A DNA stretch of 64,000 bases, from NCBI RefSeq assembly GCF_004765605.1, contig NZ_SRLC01000001.1, positions 2,728,001 to 2,792,000 on the forward strand. The letters are read 5' to 3'. The notes under the pieces were generated by a model. The model searched no databases, was not told where the DNA came from, and was given only the letters and a program-made list of their open reading frames with translations. Origin of the DNA: Hymenobacter aquaticus. Its GTDB lineage: Bacteria > Bacteroidota > Bacteroidia > Cytophagales > Hymenobacteraceae. This document shows, piece after piece, positions 9,085 through 15,985 of the stretch. The translations under genes and the position numbers were made by a program. Position 1 is the first letter of the stretch; every line of letters starts with the position of its first letter.

Positions 9085-9789
9085 ATGTACGACGAACGGT
9101 ACGACAACCATTTCCGCCGCCTGCAAGCCTCGCGCGACACGCTGGCCACCTTTGCCGACTTCACCCTGGAGGCCCTGCGCCTGCCGGCGGTGCCCAAGCT
9201 CCTGCGCGACGAGCGCCCCGCCCTGCAAGCCGCCCTCGACGCCTACCGGGAGGGCCTGAGCGGGCGCACTACTGGCAGCGGGCAGCGCCAGAGCGGTACC
9301 CAAACCGAGGACCAGGCTTTCAAAAGTCTCAAAGAGCTGGTGAAGGCCACCGACAAGAAGCTGCTGCAACCCCGCTTTTATGACCACCCTGCCGAGAAGG
9401 CGCTGTTTTACCCCGACAAGCTCAGCGGCCTGACCGAAGCGCCCAAAACCAAGCGCTTTACCCGCTTCACGGCCTACGTACAGCAGCTGGAAAGCCACCC
9501 GGATGCCGCCCTGCAAGCCGTTGGGGCCCAGGTCAAAGCCCTGCTGGTGACGTATACGGCTGCTACGGCCGCCAAAAACCAGGGCAGCAAGGCCGTGAAA
9601 GACACCATCTCGGCTCTGGGTCCCCACGCCCTGGCCATGGCCGACGCCCTGTGGGCCGTGCACTGTGCCGCCCTCTACGTGCACCGGCATGAGCCTGCCA
9701 AGGCTACTGCGTACTTCAACTATGGCTTACTACCGAACCCCAACCCCGCCCGGCGACGAGCCAAGAAGGCCAACGCTGCTACCACTTAG
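9085..9789 (+). CDS. uncharacterised helical protein
   Basis: I do not recognise this 234-residue protein. It is predicted to be largely helical, charged and without a signal peptide or membrane segments, so probably cytoplasmic. Stretches rich in Ala and Leu (ALQAALDAYREGL, QAVGAQVKALLVTYTAA, AMADALWAVHCAALYV) alternate with Lys/Arg-rich loops, and the last 20 residues are basic (PARRRAKKANAATT). I chose the ATG at 9085 because the upstream in-frame extension is Pro-rich and lacks the codon bias of the gene. It stands alone between two terminators. A palindromic 42-bp repeat array begins 13 bases after its stop, which makes a functional link to that array worth testing, but this is only proximity. 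Confidence 0.7.
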   Translation: MYDERYDNHFRRLQASRDTLATFADFTLEALRLPAVPKLLRDERPALQAALDAYREGLSGRTTGSGQRQSGTQTEDQAFKSLKELVKATDKKLLQPRFYDHPAEKALFYPDKLSGLTEAPKTKRFTRFTAYVQQLESHPDAALQAVGAQVKALLVTYTAATAAKNQGSKAVKDTISALGPHALAMADALWAVHCAALYVHRHEPAKATAYFNYGLLPNPNPARRRAKKANAATT

Positions 9790-9801
9790 CCCGGGAGCCT
9801 A

Positions 9802-9985
9802 TTGCCACCGGTGGCAGTAGGCTCCCGCCGTGGCTGGATAGCTTTGCCACCGGTGGCAATGGCGTGCGGCCGGCCCCGGATAGCCTTGCCACATGTGGCA
9901 ATGGCCTCCCGCCGTGGCTGGACGTCGTTGCCACATGTGGCAGAAGCATCCAGCCTACTCCGGATGGCTTTGCCACCGGTGGTAA
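9802..9985. repeat. tandem array 2: five 42-bp units with 16-bp palindromes
   Basis: The core TTGCCAC starts at 9802, 9844, 9886, 9928 and 9970, exactly 42 bases apart. Each core is (or is one or two bases from) a 16-bp palindrome: TTGCCACCGGTGGCAA in units 1, 2 and 5 and TTGCCACATGTGGCAA in units 3 and 4. The two centre sequences differ at paired positions, so symmetry is kept while sequence changes. Spacers share CTCCCGCCGTGGCTGGA or GGCCCCGGATAG words. The gene-free interval 9790-10390 holds this array, the terminator at 10088 and, from 10125 to 10390, only GC-rich sequence in which I see nothing. Confidence 0.9.
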
Positions 9986-10087
9986 TGGCCTCCCGGTGTG
10001 CAGCGTTCCACTGCGCAGGGCCTACGGGCCACCTTCCTAATGACCGGGCAACGGCTTGCGCGGTGGCACTTCGCGGTAATTGTCTAG

Positions 10088-10124
10088 AAAAAGCCCCGTC
10101 GGTAGGCTGCCGGCGGGGCTTTTT
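10088..10124 (+). terminator. rho-independent terminator after array 2
   Basis: AAAAAGCCCCG and CGGGGCTTTTT form the stem around a GC-rich loop, with a closing T-run. It lies 300 bases after the nearest plus-strand stop, so the repeat array would be transcribed as the 3' part of the 9085-9789 mRNA. Confidence 0.8.
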
Positions 10125-10390
10125 GGCGCGTAGCGCAGTGGGCCCCTGCCATTGCCGGTGCCGGGAGCGGTTGGGAGTGCCGGCCCGGGTGGGGCGGGGC
10201 CCGCGCGCCCGGGTGGGGCCTCCCCTTTTTTGCATTTCTTTGTTTGCCTACCGCCTGCGCTGGCGCTGCGCCGGTGGCGGGGCTTCCCGGCGCACCCCGG
10301 CGGGCCCGCCCGGCTCCGGCGGCAATGGTTATCTTGGCTATTCTACTACCTGGTCCTTCCCGACGTTGTCCTTCCTGGCCTGTCCCGCGT

Positions 10391-11311
10391 ATGAAAAAGC
10401 TCTTCGCCCTAACTCTGGCCCTGGTGGCCGCTCCCGCCTTGCTGTTTGCCCAAGCTACCGTGTCGCTCTACGCCGGCACCATTCCCAACTCCATTGCCAC
10501 CAACCTCCAGGAAAGCAGCATTACGCTGGCTGGCGGCGGGGTCCGGATTTCCAACGTGGTGCAGCCCACCTTGCAGGTGTTTCGGCCGGCCAAGGACAAG
10601 GCCAACGGCACGGCCATCATCATCTGCCCGGGTGGGGGCTACGCGCGCCTGTCCATCGACAGTGAGGGCTCGGACGTGGCCAAGCGCCTGAACGACATGG
10701 GCGTCACGGCCTTCGTGCTGAAGTACCGCCTGCCCAACGACCAGACCCAGCCCGACAAAACCACGGCCCCGCTCCTGGACGCCCAGCAGGCCCTGCGCCT
10801 GGTGCGGCAGCGGGCCACTGAGTACGGCATTAACCCCGGCCGGGTGGGTATCCTGGGCTTTTCGGCGGGCGGCCACCTGGCGTCCACGGCCGGCACGCAC
10901 TTCAGCGCCCCGGCCGGCGACACCAAGGACAACACCTCCGTGCGGCCCGACTTTCTAATGCTGCTCTACCCGGTCATCAGCTTCACCGACAGCCTGGCCC
11001 ACGCCGGCTCCCGGGAGCGGCTGCTGGGCCCGGCGCCCACCCCCGAGCAGATCCGGCTCTACTCCAACGAGCAGCAGGTAACGGCCCAGACGCCGCCGAC
11101 CTTCCTGGTGCACGCCGCCGACGATAAAACGGTGAAAGTGCAAAACAGCCTGCGCTTTTACGAGGCCTGCCTGCGGGCCGGGGTGCCGGTCGAGATGCAC
11201 CTTTACCCCAGGGGCGGGCACGGCTTCGGCCTCTACAACAAGACCACCAAGGACAGCTGGGCCGAGCGGCTGCAAAACTGGCTCGACGCCAACGGCTGGC
11301 TAACGAAATAG
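10391..11311 (+). CDS. secreted alpha/beta hydrolase, esterase/xylan-acetylesterase-like
   Basis: The 306-residue protein starts with a signal peptide (MKKLFALTLALVAAPALLFAQA). An alpha/beta-hydrolase fold follows: oxyanion-loop region IICPGGGYARLS (about 78-89), nucleophile elbow GFSAGG (Ser158), acid in VHAADDKTV (about 247) and catalytic His in GGHGFG (about 283). This layout matches the BD-FAE/Axe1-like esterases that remove acetyl or feruloyl groups from plant polysaccharides, and Bacteroidota often export them. The ATG at 10391 is chosen because it opens the signal peptide. No polysaccharide-utilisation genes lie beside it, so the substrate stays open. It appears monocistronic. Confidence 0.87.
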   Translation: MKKLFALTLALVAAPALLFAQATVSLYAGTIPNSIATNLQESSITLAGGGVRISNVVQPTLQVFRPAKDKANGTAIIICPGGGYARLSIDSEGSDVAKRLNDMGVTAFVLKYRLPNDQTQPDKTTAPLLDAQQALRLVRQRATEYGINPGRVGILGFSAGGHLASTAGTHFSAPAGDTKDNTSVRPDFLMLLYPVISFTDSLAHAGSRERLLGPAPTPEQIRLYSNEQQVTAQTPPTFLVHAADDKTVKVQNSLRFYEACLRAGVPVEMHLYPRGGHGFGLYNKTTKDSWAERLQNWLDANGWLTK

Positions 11312-11499
11312 GCTTAAACTGAACCACGGGGCCCATCCGGCGCGTTTAGCCCGGATACTGCGGCGGCACCACCGCCCGGGCGGAAGCTCCGGATATGCCC
11401 GGGCCGAACCGTAGCGGGGCGCTATCCGTACTGGCACGGTGCTTGCAAAACACTCCTCATAACGGAAGCAGTGTTTCTGAAACCTTAAAGAACCTAGTC

Positions 11500-12051
11500 A
11501 TGAAAAAGGTCAGTTTGATTCTCGCCCTGGTAATGATGCTCACCTCCGTGTTCAGCAACATGGCCCAGGCTCAGGAACGGAAGAAATGGAGCCCGCAGGC
11601 CAAAGGGGCCGTCATTGGCGGTCTGGGTGGTGCCGCGGCCGGTGCCATCATCCATAAGCGTAACCGGGCCGTGGGTGGCGTAGTAGGGGGCGTGGCCGGT
11701 GCCGGCGTCGGCTATGCCATCGGGAAGCACACCGACAACAAGCGCAAGGAAGCCGCCCGCGTAGCCGCCGCCAACCGGGCTGCCGCTAACCGCGCCGCCG
11801 AGGCCCGCGCCGAGCGCGCCGCCCTGGCCCGCCGCGTGGATGCCGCCGAGCGCAAAGCCGACCTGGCCGCCCAGGCCCAGAAACAACAACAGCAGCAGTA
11901 TCCCGTAATGGCCAATGGCTTCGCCGCCAACACGCCGATGATGCTGACTGCCGCCAACGGCCCCGTGGCCGCCGGCTACCTGCCCAACGAGTCGTACGGC
12001 GACCGTACCAAGCCCTACTCGACCTCGGAAGTTCGTCGCAAGAGCTGGTAA
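11500..12051 (+). CDS. exported glycine-zipper protein
   Basis: The 183-residue protein has a signal peptide (MKKVSLILALVMMLTSVFSNMAQAQ), then a glycine-zipper membrane segment (about 35-75, with AVIGGLGGAAAGAII and VGGVVGGVAGAGVGYAIG). A long Ala/Arg/Glu coil follows (about 80-125), then a poly-Gln patch and a low-complexity C-terminus. Glycine-zipper proteins of this YMGG-like type are envelope proteins of mostly unknown role, some induced under envelope stress. The start at 11500 is the signal-peptide Met; longer frames upstream lack it. A 13-bp-arm hairpin follows at 12074. Confidence 0.82.
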   Translation: MKKVSLILALVMMLTSVFSNMAQAQERKKWSPQAKGAVIGGLGGAAAGAIIHKRNRAVGGVVGGVAGAGVGYAIGKHTDNKRKEAARVAAANRAAANRAAEARAERAALARRVDAAERKADLAAQAQKQQQQQYPVMANGFAANTPMMLTAANGPVAAGYLPNESYGDRTKPYSTSEVRRKSW

Positions 12052-12073
12052 GTCCGGACTTTGCGTAGCTTAG

Positions 12074-12111
12074 TTTCGCCGACTCCAGCCCACGTGCCGG
12101 AGTCGGCGAAA
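12074..12111 (+). terminator. hairpin between glycine-zipper and SnoaL-like genes
   Basis: TTTCGCCGACTCC and GGAGTCGGCGAAA are perfect 13-bp arms around a 12-base loop, 22 bases after the stop. There is no proper T-run, so it may be a 3'-end stabiliser or attenuator instead of an intrinsic terminator. Confidence 0.6.
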
Positions 12112-12144
12112 TTGTTTCCATCCCCCACCAAACCCCTAGACTGT

Positions 12145-12612
12145 ATGAAGTCCCTTCTCTGGATGATGCCCTTGACGGTAGTGCTGGCTTCCTCCTGCTC
12201 CAAAACGGCCGACACGCCCGCTACGGCCGTCACGGCGCAAACCCTCGACCAGCAGTTCATCAGCGCCTGGAACAGCAAGAACGCCATTCAGCTCGACACC
12301 ATGTTTGCCGACGACGTGCACTTTCTGCAGGGCGAAGCCCATTTCCAGGGCAAGTCGGAGGTATCGAACCGCTGGGTGCGCGAAACGATGGGCACCATTT
12401 CCAACCTGCGCCTGAACGTGGCCTCGTCCGGCACCGATGCCCAGACGGCCTACGAGGGCGGCACCTACCAGGTCGACGTGATTCCGACCACGCCCGGCAC
12501 CCCGATGGGCGTGGGCGAGGGCAACTTCATTTTGCTCTGGAAAAAGAACCCCAAGGGCGTCTGGAAGCTCAGCTACGCCCAGCTGGAAGGCCTGCCCGTG
12601 CGGGTACGGTAG
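12145..12612 (+). CDS. SnoaL-like/DUF4440-type lipoprotein
   Basis: The 155-residue protein has a lipoprotein signal (MKSLLWMMPLTVVLASSC, Cys about 18). A compact cone-shaped alpha+beta domain of the SnoaL/DUF4440 type follows: QQFISAWNSKNAIQLDTMFADDVHF is the characteristic opening and FILLWKKNPKGVWKLSYAQ the closing strands. Such domains can be ligand-binding or act as small isomerases; nothing here tells which. It should be exposed on the periplasmic side of a membrane. The start is the ATG at 12145 that opens the lipobox peptide. A bidirectional terminator and a family-B repeat follow. Confidence 0.8.
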   Translation: MKSLLWMMPLTVVLASSCSKTADTPATAVTAQTLDQQFISAWNSKNAIQLDTMFADDVHFLQGEAHFQGKSEVSNRWVRETMGTISNLRLNVASSGTDAQTAYEGGTYQVDVIPTTPGTPMGVGEGNFILLWKKNPKGVWKLSYAQLEGLPVRVR

Positions 12613-12618
12613 CAGCAC

Positions 12619-12697
12619 TAGTAGCGCGAACTTTGTAGTTCGCGTGCCTGCGCCATAAGGTTGTGCTGGCACGCGAACTACGAAGTTCGCGCTACTA
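12619..12697. repeat. dispersed inverted repeat, family B copy 1
   Basis: Arms of 30 bases (12619-12648 and 12668-12697) begin TAGTAGCGCGAAC and end GTTCGCGCTACTA with one mismatch that would still pair as G-U in RNA. It begins 7 bases after the preceding stop. A related element with GTAACGCGAAG ends lies at 44117. Confidence 0.87.
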
Positions 12698-12701
12698 AGC
12701 C

Positions 12702-12736
12702 AGAAAGGCCCCGGCAGTTGCTGCCGGGGCCTTTCT
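12702..12736. terminator. bidirectional terminator between convergent genes
   Basis: AGAAAGGCCCCGGCAG and its exact complement form a 16-bp stem with a 3-base loop and short T-rich ends on both strands. It separates the SnoaL-like gene (plus) from the DUF779 gene (minus). Confidence 0.88.
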
Positions 12737-12756
12737 GTGTTTATCCAAACGCAACG

Positions 12757-13167
12757 CTACGCTTCCGCCGTCCGCTCCAGGTACTCTTCCCCCTCATATA
12801 CCGGGGCCATGTTCTGCTCTTCCTCCTCGGTGAACAGGCGGGAGCGAATCAGGAACCGGACGCCGAGCGGGATTTCCAGCGAGAAGCTGGCCCCGCGGCC
12901 TTTCACCACGTCGACGGTGAGCTGGGTGTGCTGCCAGTACTCAAACTGCGAGGTGCTCATAAAAAAGTCGCAGCCGTGGATCTGGCCCAGCCACACGTCG
13001 TTGCCGCCGATGCGGAACTCGCCCTTGGCAAAGCACATCGGTGAGGAACCGTCGCAGCAGCCCCCGCTCTGGTGAAACATCAGCGGGCCGTGCTCGTCGC
13101 GCAGTAAGTCGATGGTGGCTTCGGCGGCGGGCGTGACGAGTACGCGCGGGGTTGGGGAGTTTGCCAT
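12757..13167 (-). CDS. DUF779 family protein
   Basis: The 136-residue protein matches DUF779: RVLVTPAAEATIDLLRDEHGPLMFHQSGGCCDGSSPMC is the hallmark region (seen about residues 8-46, with the Cys pair and a further Cys), followed by WLGQIHGCDFFMS and the tail FLIRSRLFTEEE. DUF779 genes are very often next to ExaC-type aldehyde dehydrogenases, and here one lies 148 bases upstream on the same strand. The conserved Cys and His residues suggest metal or thiol chemistry tied to aldehyde oxidation, but the role is not known to me. The ATG at 13167 is chosen because the extension beyond it runs into a family-A repeat. Confidence 0.9.
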   Translation of the reverse strand: MANSPTPRVLVTPAAEATIDLLRDEHGPLMFHQSGGCCDGSSPMCFAKGEFRIGGNDVWLGQIHGCDFFMSTSQFEYWQHTQLTVDVVKGRGASFSLEIPLGVRFLIRSRLFTEEEEQNMAPVYEGEEYLERTAEA

Positions 13168-13191
13168 GAGAGGTGAGTTTTTGAAACTGTA

Positions 13192-13288
13192 GAACGTCAT
13201 GCTGAGCCCCGCGAAGCATCTCTTCCGCAATAGTATCTGATTACCATTGCTGGCGAGATGCTTCGGCTGACGCCTCTGCATGACGTTC
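13192..13288. repeat. dispersed inverted repeat, family A copy 3
   Basis: The ends AACGTCATGCTGAGC and GCATGACGTT bracket GCGAAGCATCTC and GCGAGATGCTTCGG. It lies 27 bases after the aldehyde dehydrogenase stop and before DUF779, both on the minus strand, so it is in their presumed common transcript. Confidence 0.85.
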
Positions 13289-13315
13289 TGTTTTACGCAG
13301 CTTTAGCCGCCGCTA

Positions 13316-14845
13316 CTAGAAAAATCCCAGTGGTTTCTGGCTGTAGCTGATGAGCATGTTCTTGGTCTGGCGGTAGTGGGCCAGCATCATCTTGTGGTTT
13401 TCGCGGCCGAAACCCGAAGCCTTGTAGCCGCCGAAGGGCGCGCCGGCGGGGTAGTCGTGGTAGCAGTTGACCCACACGCGGCCGGCCTGAATGGCGCGGG
13501 GCATCGTGTAAAGCTCGTGGGCGTCGCGGCTCCAGAGGCCGGCGCCGAGACCGTAGAGCGTGTCGTTGGCAATGGCAATGGCCTCGTCGTTGTCCTTGAA
13601 CGTGGTGACGGACAGCACCGGACCGAAGATTTCTTCCTGGAAGATCCGCATTTTGTTGTGACCCCGGAAGATGGTGGGCTGGATGTAGTAGCCCTCAGCC
13701 AGCTCGTCGTGCTCATGGCTGGTGTGGGCCTCGCCGCCGGTCAGCACCTCAGCCCCTTCGGCCTTGCCGATTTCCAGGTAGCTCAGGATCTTCTCGTACT
13801 GGTCGTTGCTGGCCTGGGCGCCCATCATGGTGCTGGGGTCGAGCGGGTGGCCGAGCTTAATGGCTTTCACCCGCTCGATGAGGCGGGGCATGAAGGCGTC
13901 GTAGATGTCTTCGTGGACGAGCAGGCGCGAGGGGCAGGTGCAGATTTCGCCCTGGTTCAGCGCAAACATGGCCGCGCCCTCCAGGCACTTGTCGAGGAAG
14001 TCGTCGTCGTGGTCCATCACCGATTTGCAGAAGATGTTCGGCGACTTGCCGCCCAGCTCCATCGTGACGGGAATGATGTTTTCGGCGGCGTACTGCAGAA
14101 TCAGGCGGCCGGTGGTGGTTTCGCCGGTGAAGGAGACTTTCTGCACCCGCTTGTTGGAGGCCAGCGGCTTGCCGGCTTCCAGCCCGAAGCCGTTTACCAC
14201 ATTGACCACGCCGGCCGGAAGTACGTCCTGAATCAGCTCCATCAGCACCATGATGCTGGCCGGCGTCTGCTCGGCGGGCTTCATCACCACGCAGCAGCCG
14301 GCGGCCAGGGCCGGGGCCAGCTTCCAGGTGGCCATCAGCAGCGGGAAGTTCCAGGGAATGATCTGGCCCACCACGCCCAGCGGCTCCTGAATCACCAGGG
14401 ACAGGGTGGTTTCGTTCAGCTCGGTGGCCGAGCCCTCCTCGGCCCGGATCACGCCGGCGAAGTAGCGGAAATGGTCGATGCACAGGGGCAGGTCGGCAGC
14501 CATGGTTTCGCGGATGGCCTTGCCGTTTTCCACCGTTTCGACGGCGGCCAGGTGCTCCAGGTTGGCCTCCATGATGTCGGCAATCTTGAGCAGCACGTTG
14601 CTGCGCGTGGTGGCCGAGGCCTTGCTCCACGACTTAAAGGCCTCATGGGCGGCATCCAGCGCCAGCTCGATATCCTCTTTCGTGGAGCGCGCGACCTTGC
14701 AGAACGCCTTACCGTCGATGGGCGAAGGGTTATCGAAGTACTGTCCCTTGACCGGGGCAACCCATTTGCCGCCGATGAAGTTGTCGTAGTGAGATTTGAA
14801 CTGGGGACGGGCAACGAGAGTGGACGGTTTTTCTAACGTTTCCAT
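13316..14845 (-). CDS. NAD-dependent aldehyde dehydrogenase (ExaC/acetaldehyde dehydrogenase type)
   Basis: The 509-residue protein is a class-I/II aldehyde dehydrogenase of the ExaC/AldA group by length and by the opening [16 protein letters not shown]. Visible motifs are the NAD-binding [17 protein letters not shown], the turn [10 protein letters not shown], the general base in [11 protein letters not shown] (Glu about 273) and the nucleophilic Cys in [12 protein letters not shown] (about 308). The C-terminal [15 protein letters not shown] ends the catalytic lobe. It oxidises short-chain aldehydes to acids in the cytoplasm. The ATG at 14845 is preferred to an upstream GTG. A DUF779 gene follows and an AraC regulator diverges 137 bases upstream, a layout consistent with aldehyde-inducible control. 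Confidence 0.95.
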   Translation of the reverse strand: METLEKPSTLVARPQFKSHYDNFIGGKWVAPVKGQYFDNPSPIDGKAFCKVARSTKEDIELALDAAHEAFKSWSKASATTRSNVLLKIADIMEANLEHLAAVETVENGKAIRETMAADLPLCIDHFRYFAGVIRAEEGSATELNETTLSLVIQEPLGVVGQIIPWNFPLLMATWKLAPALAAGCCVVMKPAEQTPASIMVLMELIQDVLPAGVVNVVNGFGLEAGKPLASNKRVQKVSFTGETTTGRLILQYAAENIIPVTMELGGKSPNIFCKSVMDHDDDFLDKCLEGAAMFALNQGEICTCPSRLLVHEDIYDAFMPRLIERVKAIKLGHPLDPSTMMGAQASNDQYEKILSYLEIGKAEGAEVLTGGEAHTSHEHDELAEGYYIQPTIFRGHNKMRIFQEEIFGPVLSVTTFKDNDEAIAIANDTLYGLGAGLWSRDAHELYTMPRAIQAGRVWVNCYHDYPAGAPFGGYKASGFGRENHKMMLAHYRQTKNMLISYSQKPLGFF

Positions 14846-14982
14846 GAGGTGGGTGTTAAGGAGTGATGACTTACTCACAAGGTAGCTTTAGAAATTGCCG
14901 GAAAAGATGTAGTATTCTCTCAACAAGCTCGGGGATAGTCGCAAGTTTCCCGCTGGTGCCTTTTGCCTCATTCACTGCCGCC

Positions 14983-15903
14983 ATGAACCCACGCCTGCTG
15001 CCCGCCCTCCACGCCCCGGACGACCTCACCACGCTGGTTGAAAACCGCACGGTGTACTCGCTGGACGCCTTTGAGCTCAACATCTTCGAAACCCACCAGA
15101 CGGCCCGGCGCGTGCCCCTGAGCATGGGCAGCCTGGTGCTGACCACCATGCTGCGGGGCAAGAAAGTGATGCACCTGAGCGGGCAGGCGGCCTTCGACTA
15201 CCTGCCGGGCGAGTCGGTGATTGTGGGCGAAGAGCAGCTGATGGAAATCGACTTTCCCGAGGCCACCCTCGACAACCCGACCCAGTGCCTGGCCGTGGCC
15301 ATTCCGGCCGATACCATCCGTCACACCGTGGATTTGCTCAACGAGCGGTTCCCGCTGGCCGAGGAGCACACGCCTTGGCACCTCGACGCCCACCACAACG
15401 CCCACCTGACCAACACGCCCGAGCTGACCGGCACGCTGGAGCGCCTGGTGCATTTGTCGCAGGAAACGCACGCGGCCAAGGACGTGCTGGCCGGCTTCAC
15501 CTTGCAGGAGCTGCTGATCCGGCTGATGCAAACCAACGCCCGCCAGCTGATTTTTCAGAACTACGCCCAGCACCTGACCTCCCACCGCTTTGCCCAGGTG
15601 GTGCAGTACATCAAGCGCCACTTCACCGAGCAGATTACCGTGGACAAGCTCAGCGAGCTGGCCTGCATGAGCAAAGCCACGTTTTTCCGCCTGTTCAAGC
15701 GCGAGTTTGGCCTCACGCCGGTCGAATACATCATTCAGGAGCGGCTGGCCGAAGCCAAGCGCCTCTTGCGCAACCCCGTGGCGACGGTGGCCGACGTGTG
15801 CTTCCGGGCCGGCTTCAACAACCCGGCGTACTTCCAGACCATCTTCAAGAAGTACGAGGGCATCACGCCGGGCTTGTATAAAAAGCAGTGCGGGCTGGGC
15901 TAA
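14983..15903 (+). CDS. AraC-family transcriptional regulator (AraC_N type)
   Basis: The 306-residue protein has an N-terminal ligand/dimer domain (about 20-180, AraC_N-like: YSLDAFELNIFETHQTARRV, then VIVGEEQLMEIDFPE). Two helix-turn-helix motifs lie at the C-terminus (about 205-300: ITVDKLSELACMSKATFFRLFKR and VADVCFRAGFNNPAYFQTIFKK). It is divergent from the aldehyde dehydrogenase gene with 137 bases between starts, the usual place for a local regulator. AraC_N-type relatives such as E. coli YqhC respond to aldehydes, so I infer the same signal here; this is not proven by sequence. The ATG at 14983 opens the conserved domain. Confidence 0.9.
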   Translation: MNPRLLPALHAPDDLTTLVENRTVYSLDAFELNIFETHQTARRVPLSMGSLVLTTMLRGKKVMHLSGQAAFDYLPGESVIVGEEQLMEIDFPEATLDNPTQCLAVAIPADTIRHTVDLLNERFPLAEEHTPWHLDAHHNAHLTNTPELTGTLERLVHLSQETHAAKDVLAGFTLQELLIRLMQTNARQLIFQNYAQHLTSHRFAQVVQYIKRHFTEQITVDKLSELACMSKATFFRLFKREFGLTPVEYIIQERLAEAKRLLRNPVATVADVCFRAGFNNPAYFQTIFKKYEGITPGLYKKQCGLG

Positions 15904-15916
15904 ACCAAGGCGCGGG

Positions 15917-15949
15917 TTGCAGCCATTAGGGTCGGAACGGTTACTTTCA
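15917..15949 (+). promoter_or_regulatory. possible promoter of the M1 aminopeptidase
   Basis: TTG at 15917 and TACTTTCA starting at 15942, 22 bases apart, resemble the Bacteroidota TTG / TAnnTTTG promoter with one mismatch in the -7 box. It lies about 40 bases before the GTG start. Confidence 0.35.
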
Positions 15950-15985
15950 CGCCGGAACCACACCCTCTCCCCTTTTCTGCCTCCC

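Noticed and set aside
9802..9985. CRISPR array
   Set aside because: Units are 42 bp with both palindrome and spacer repeated in part, spacers are not unique and no cas gene is in the window.
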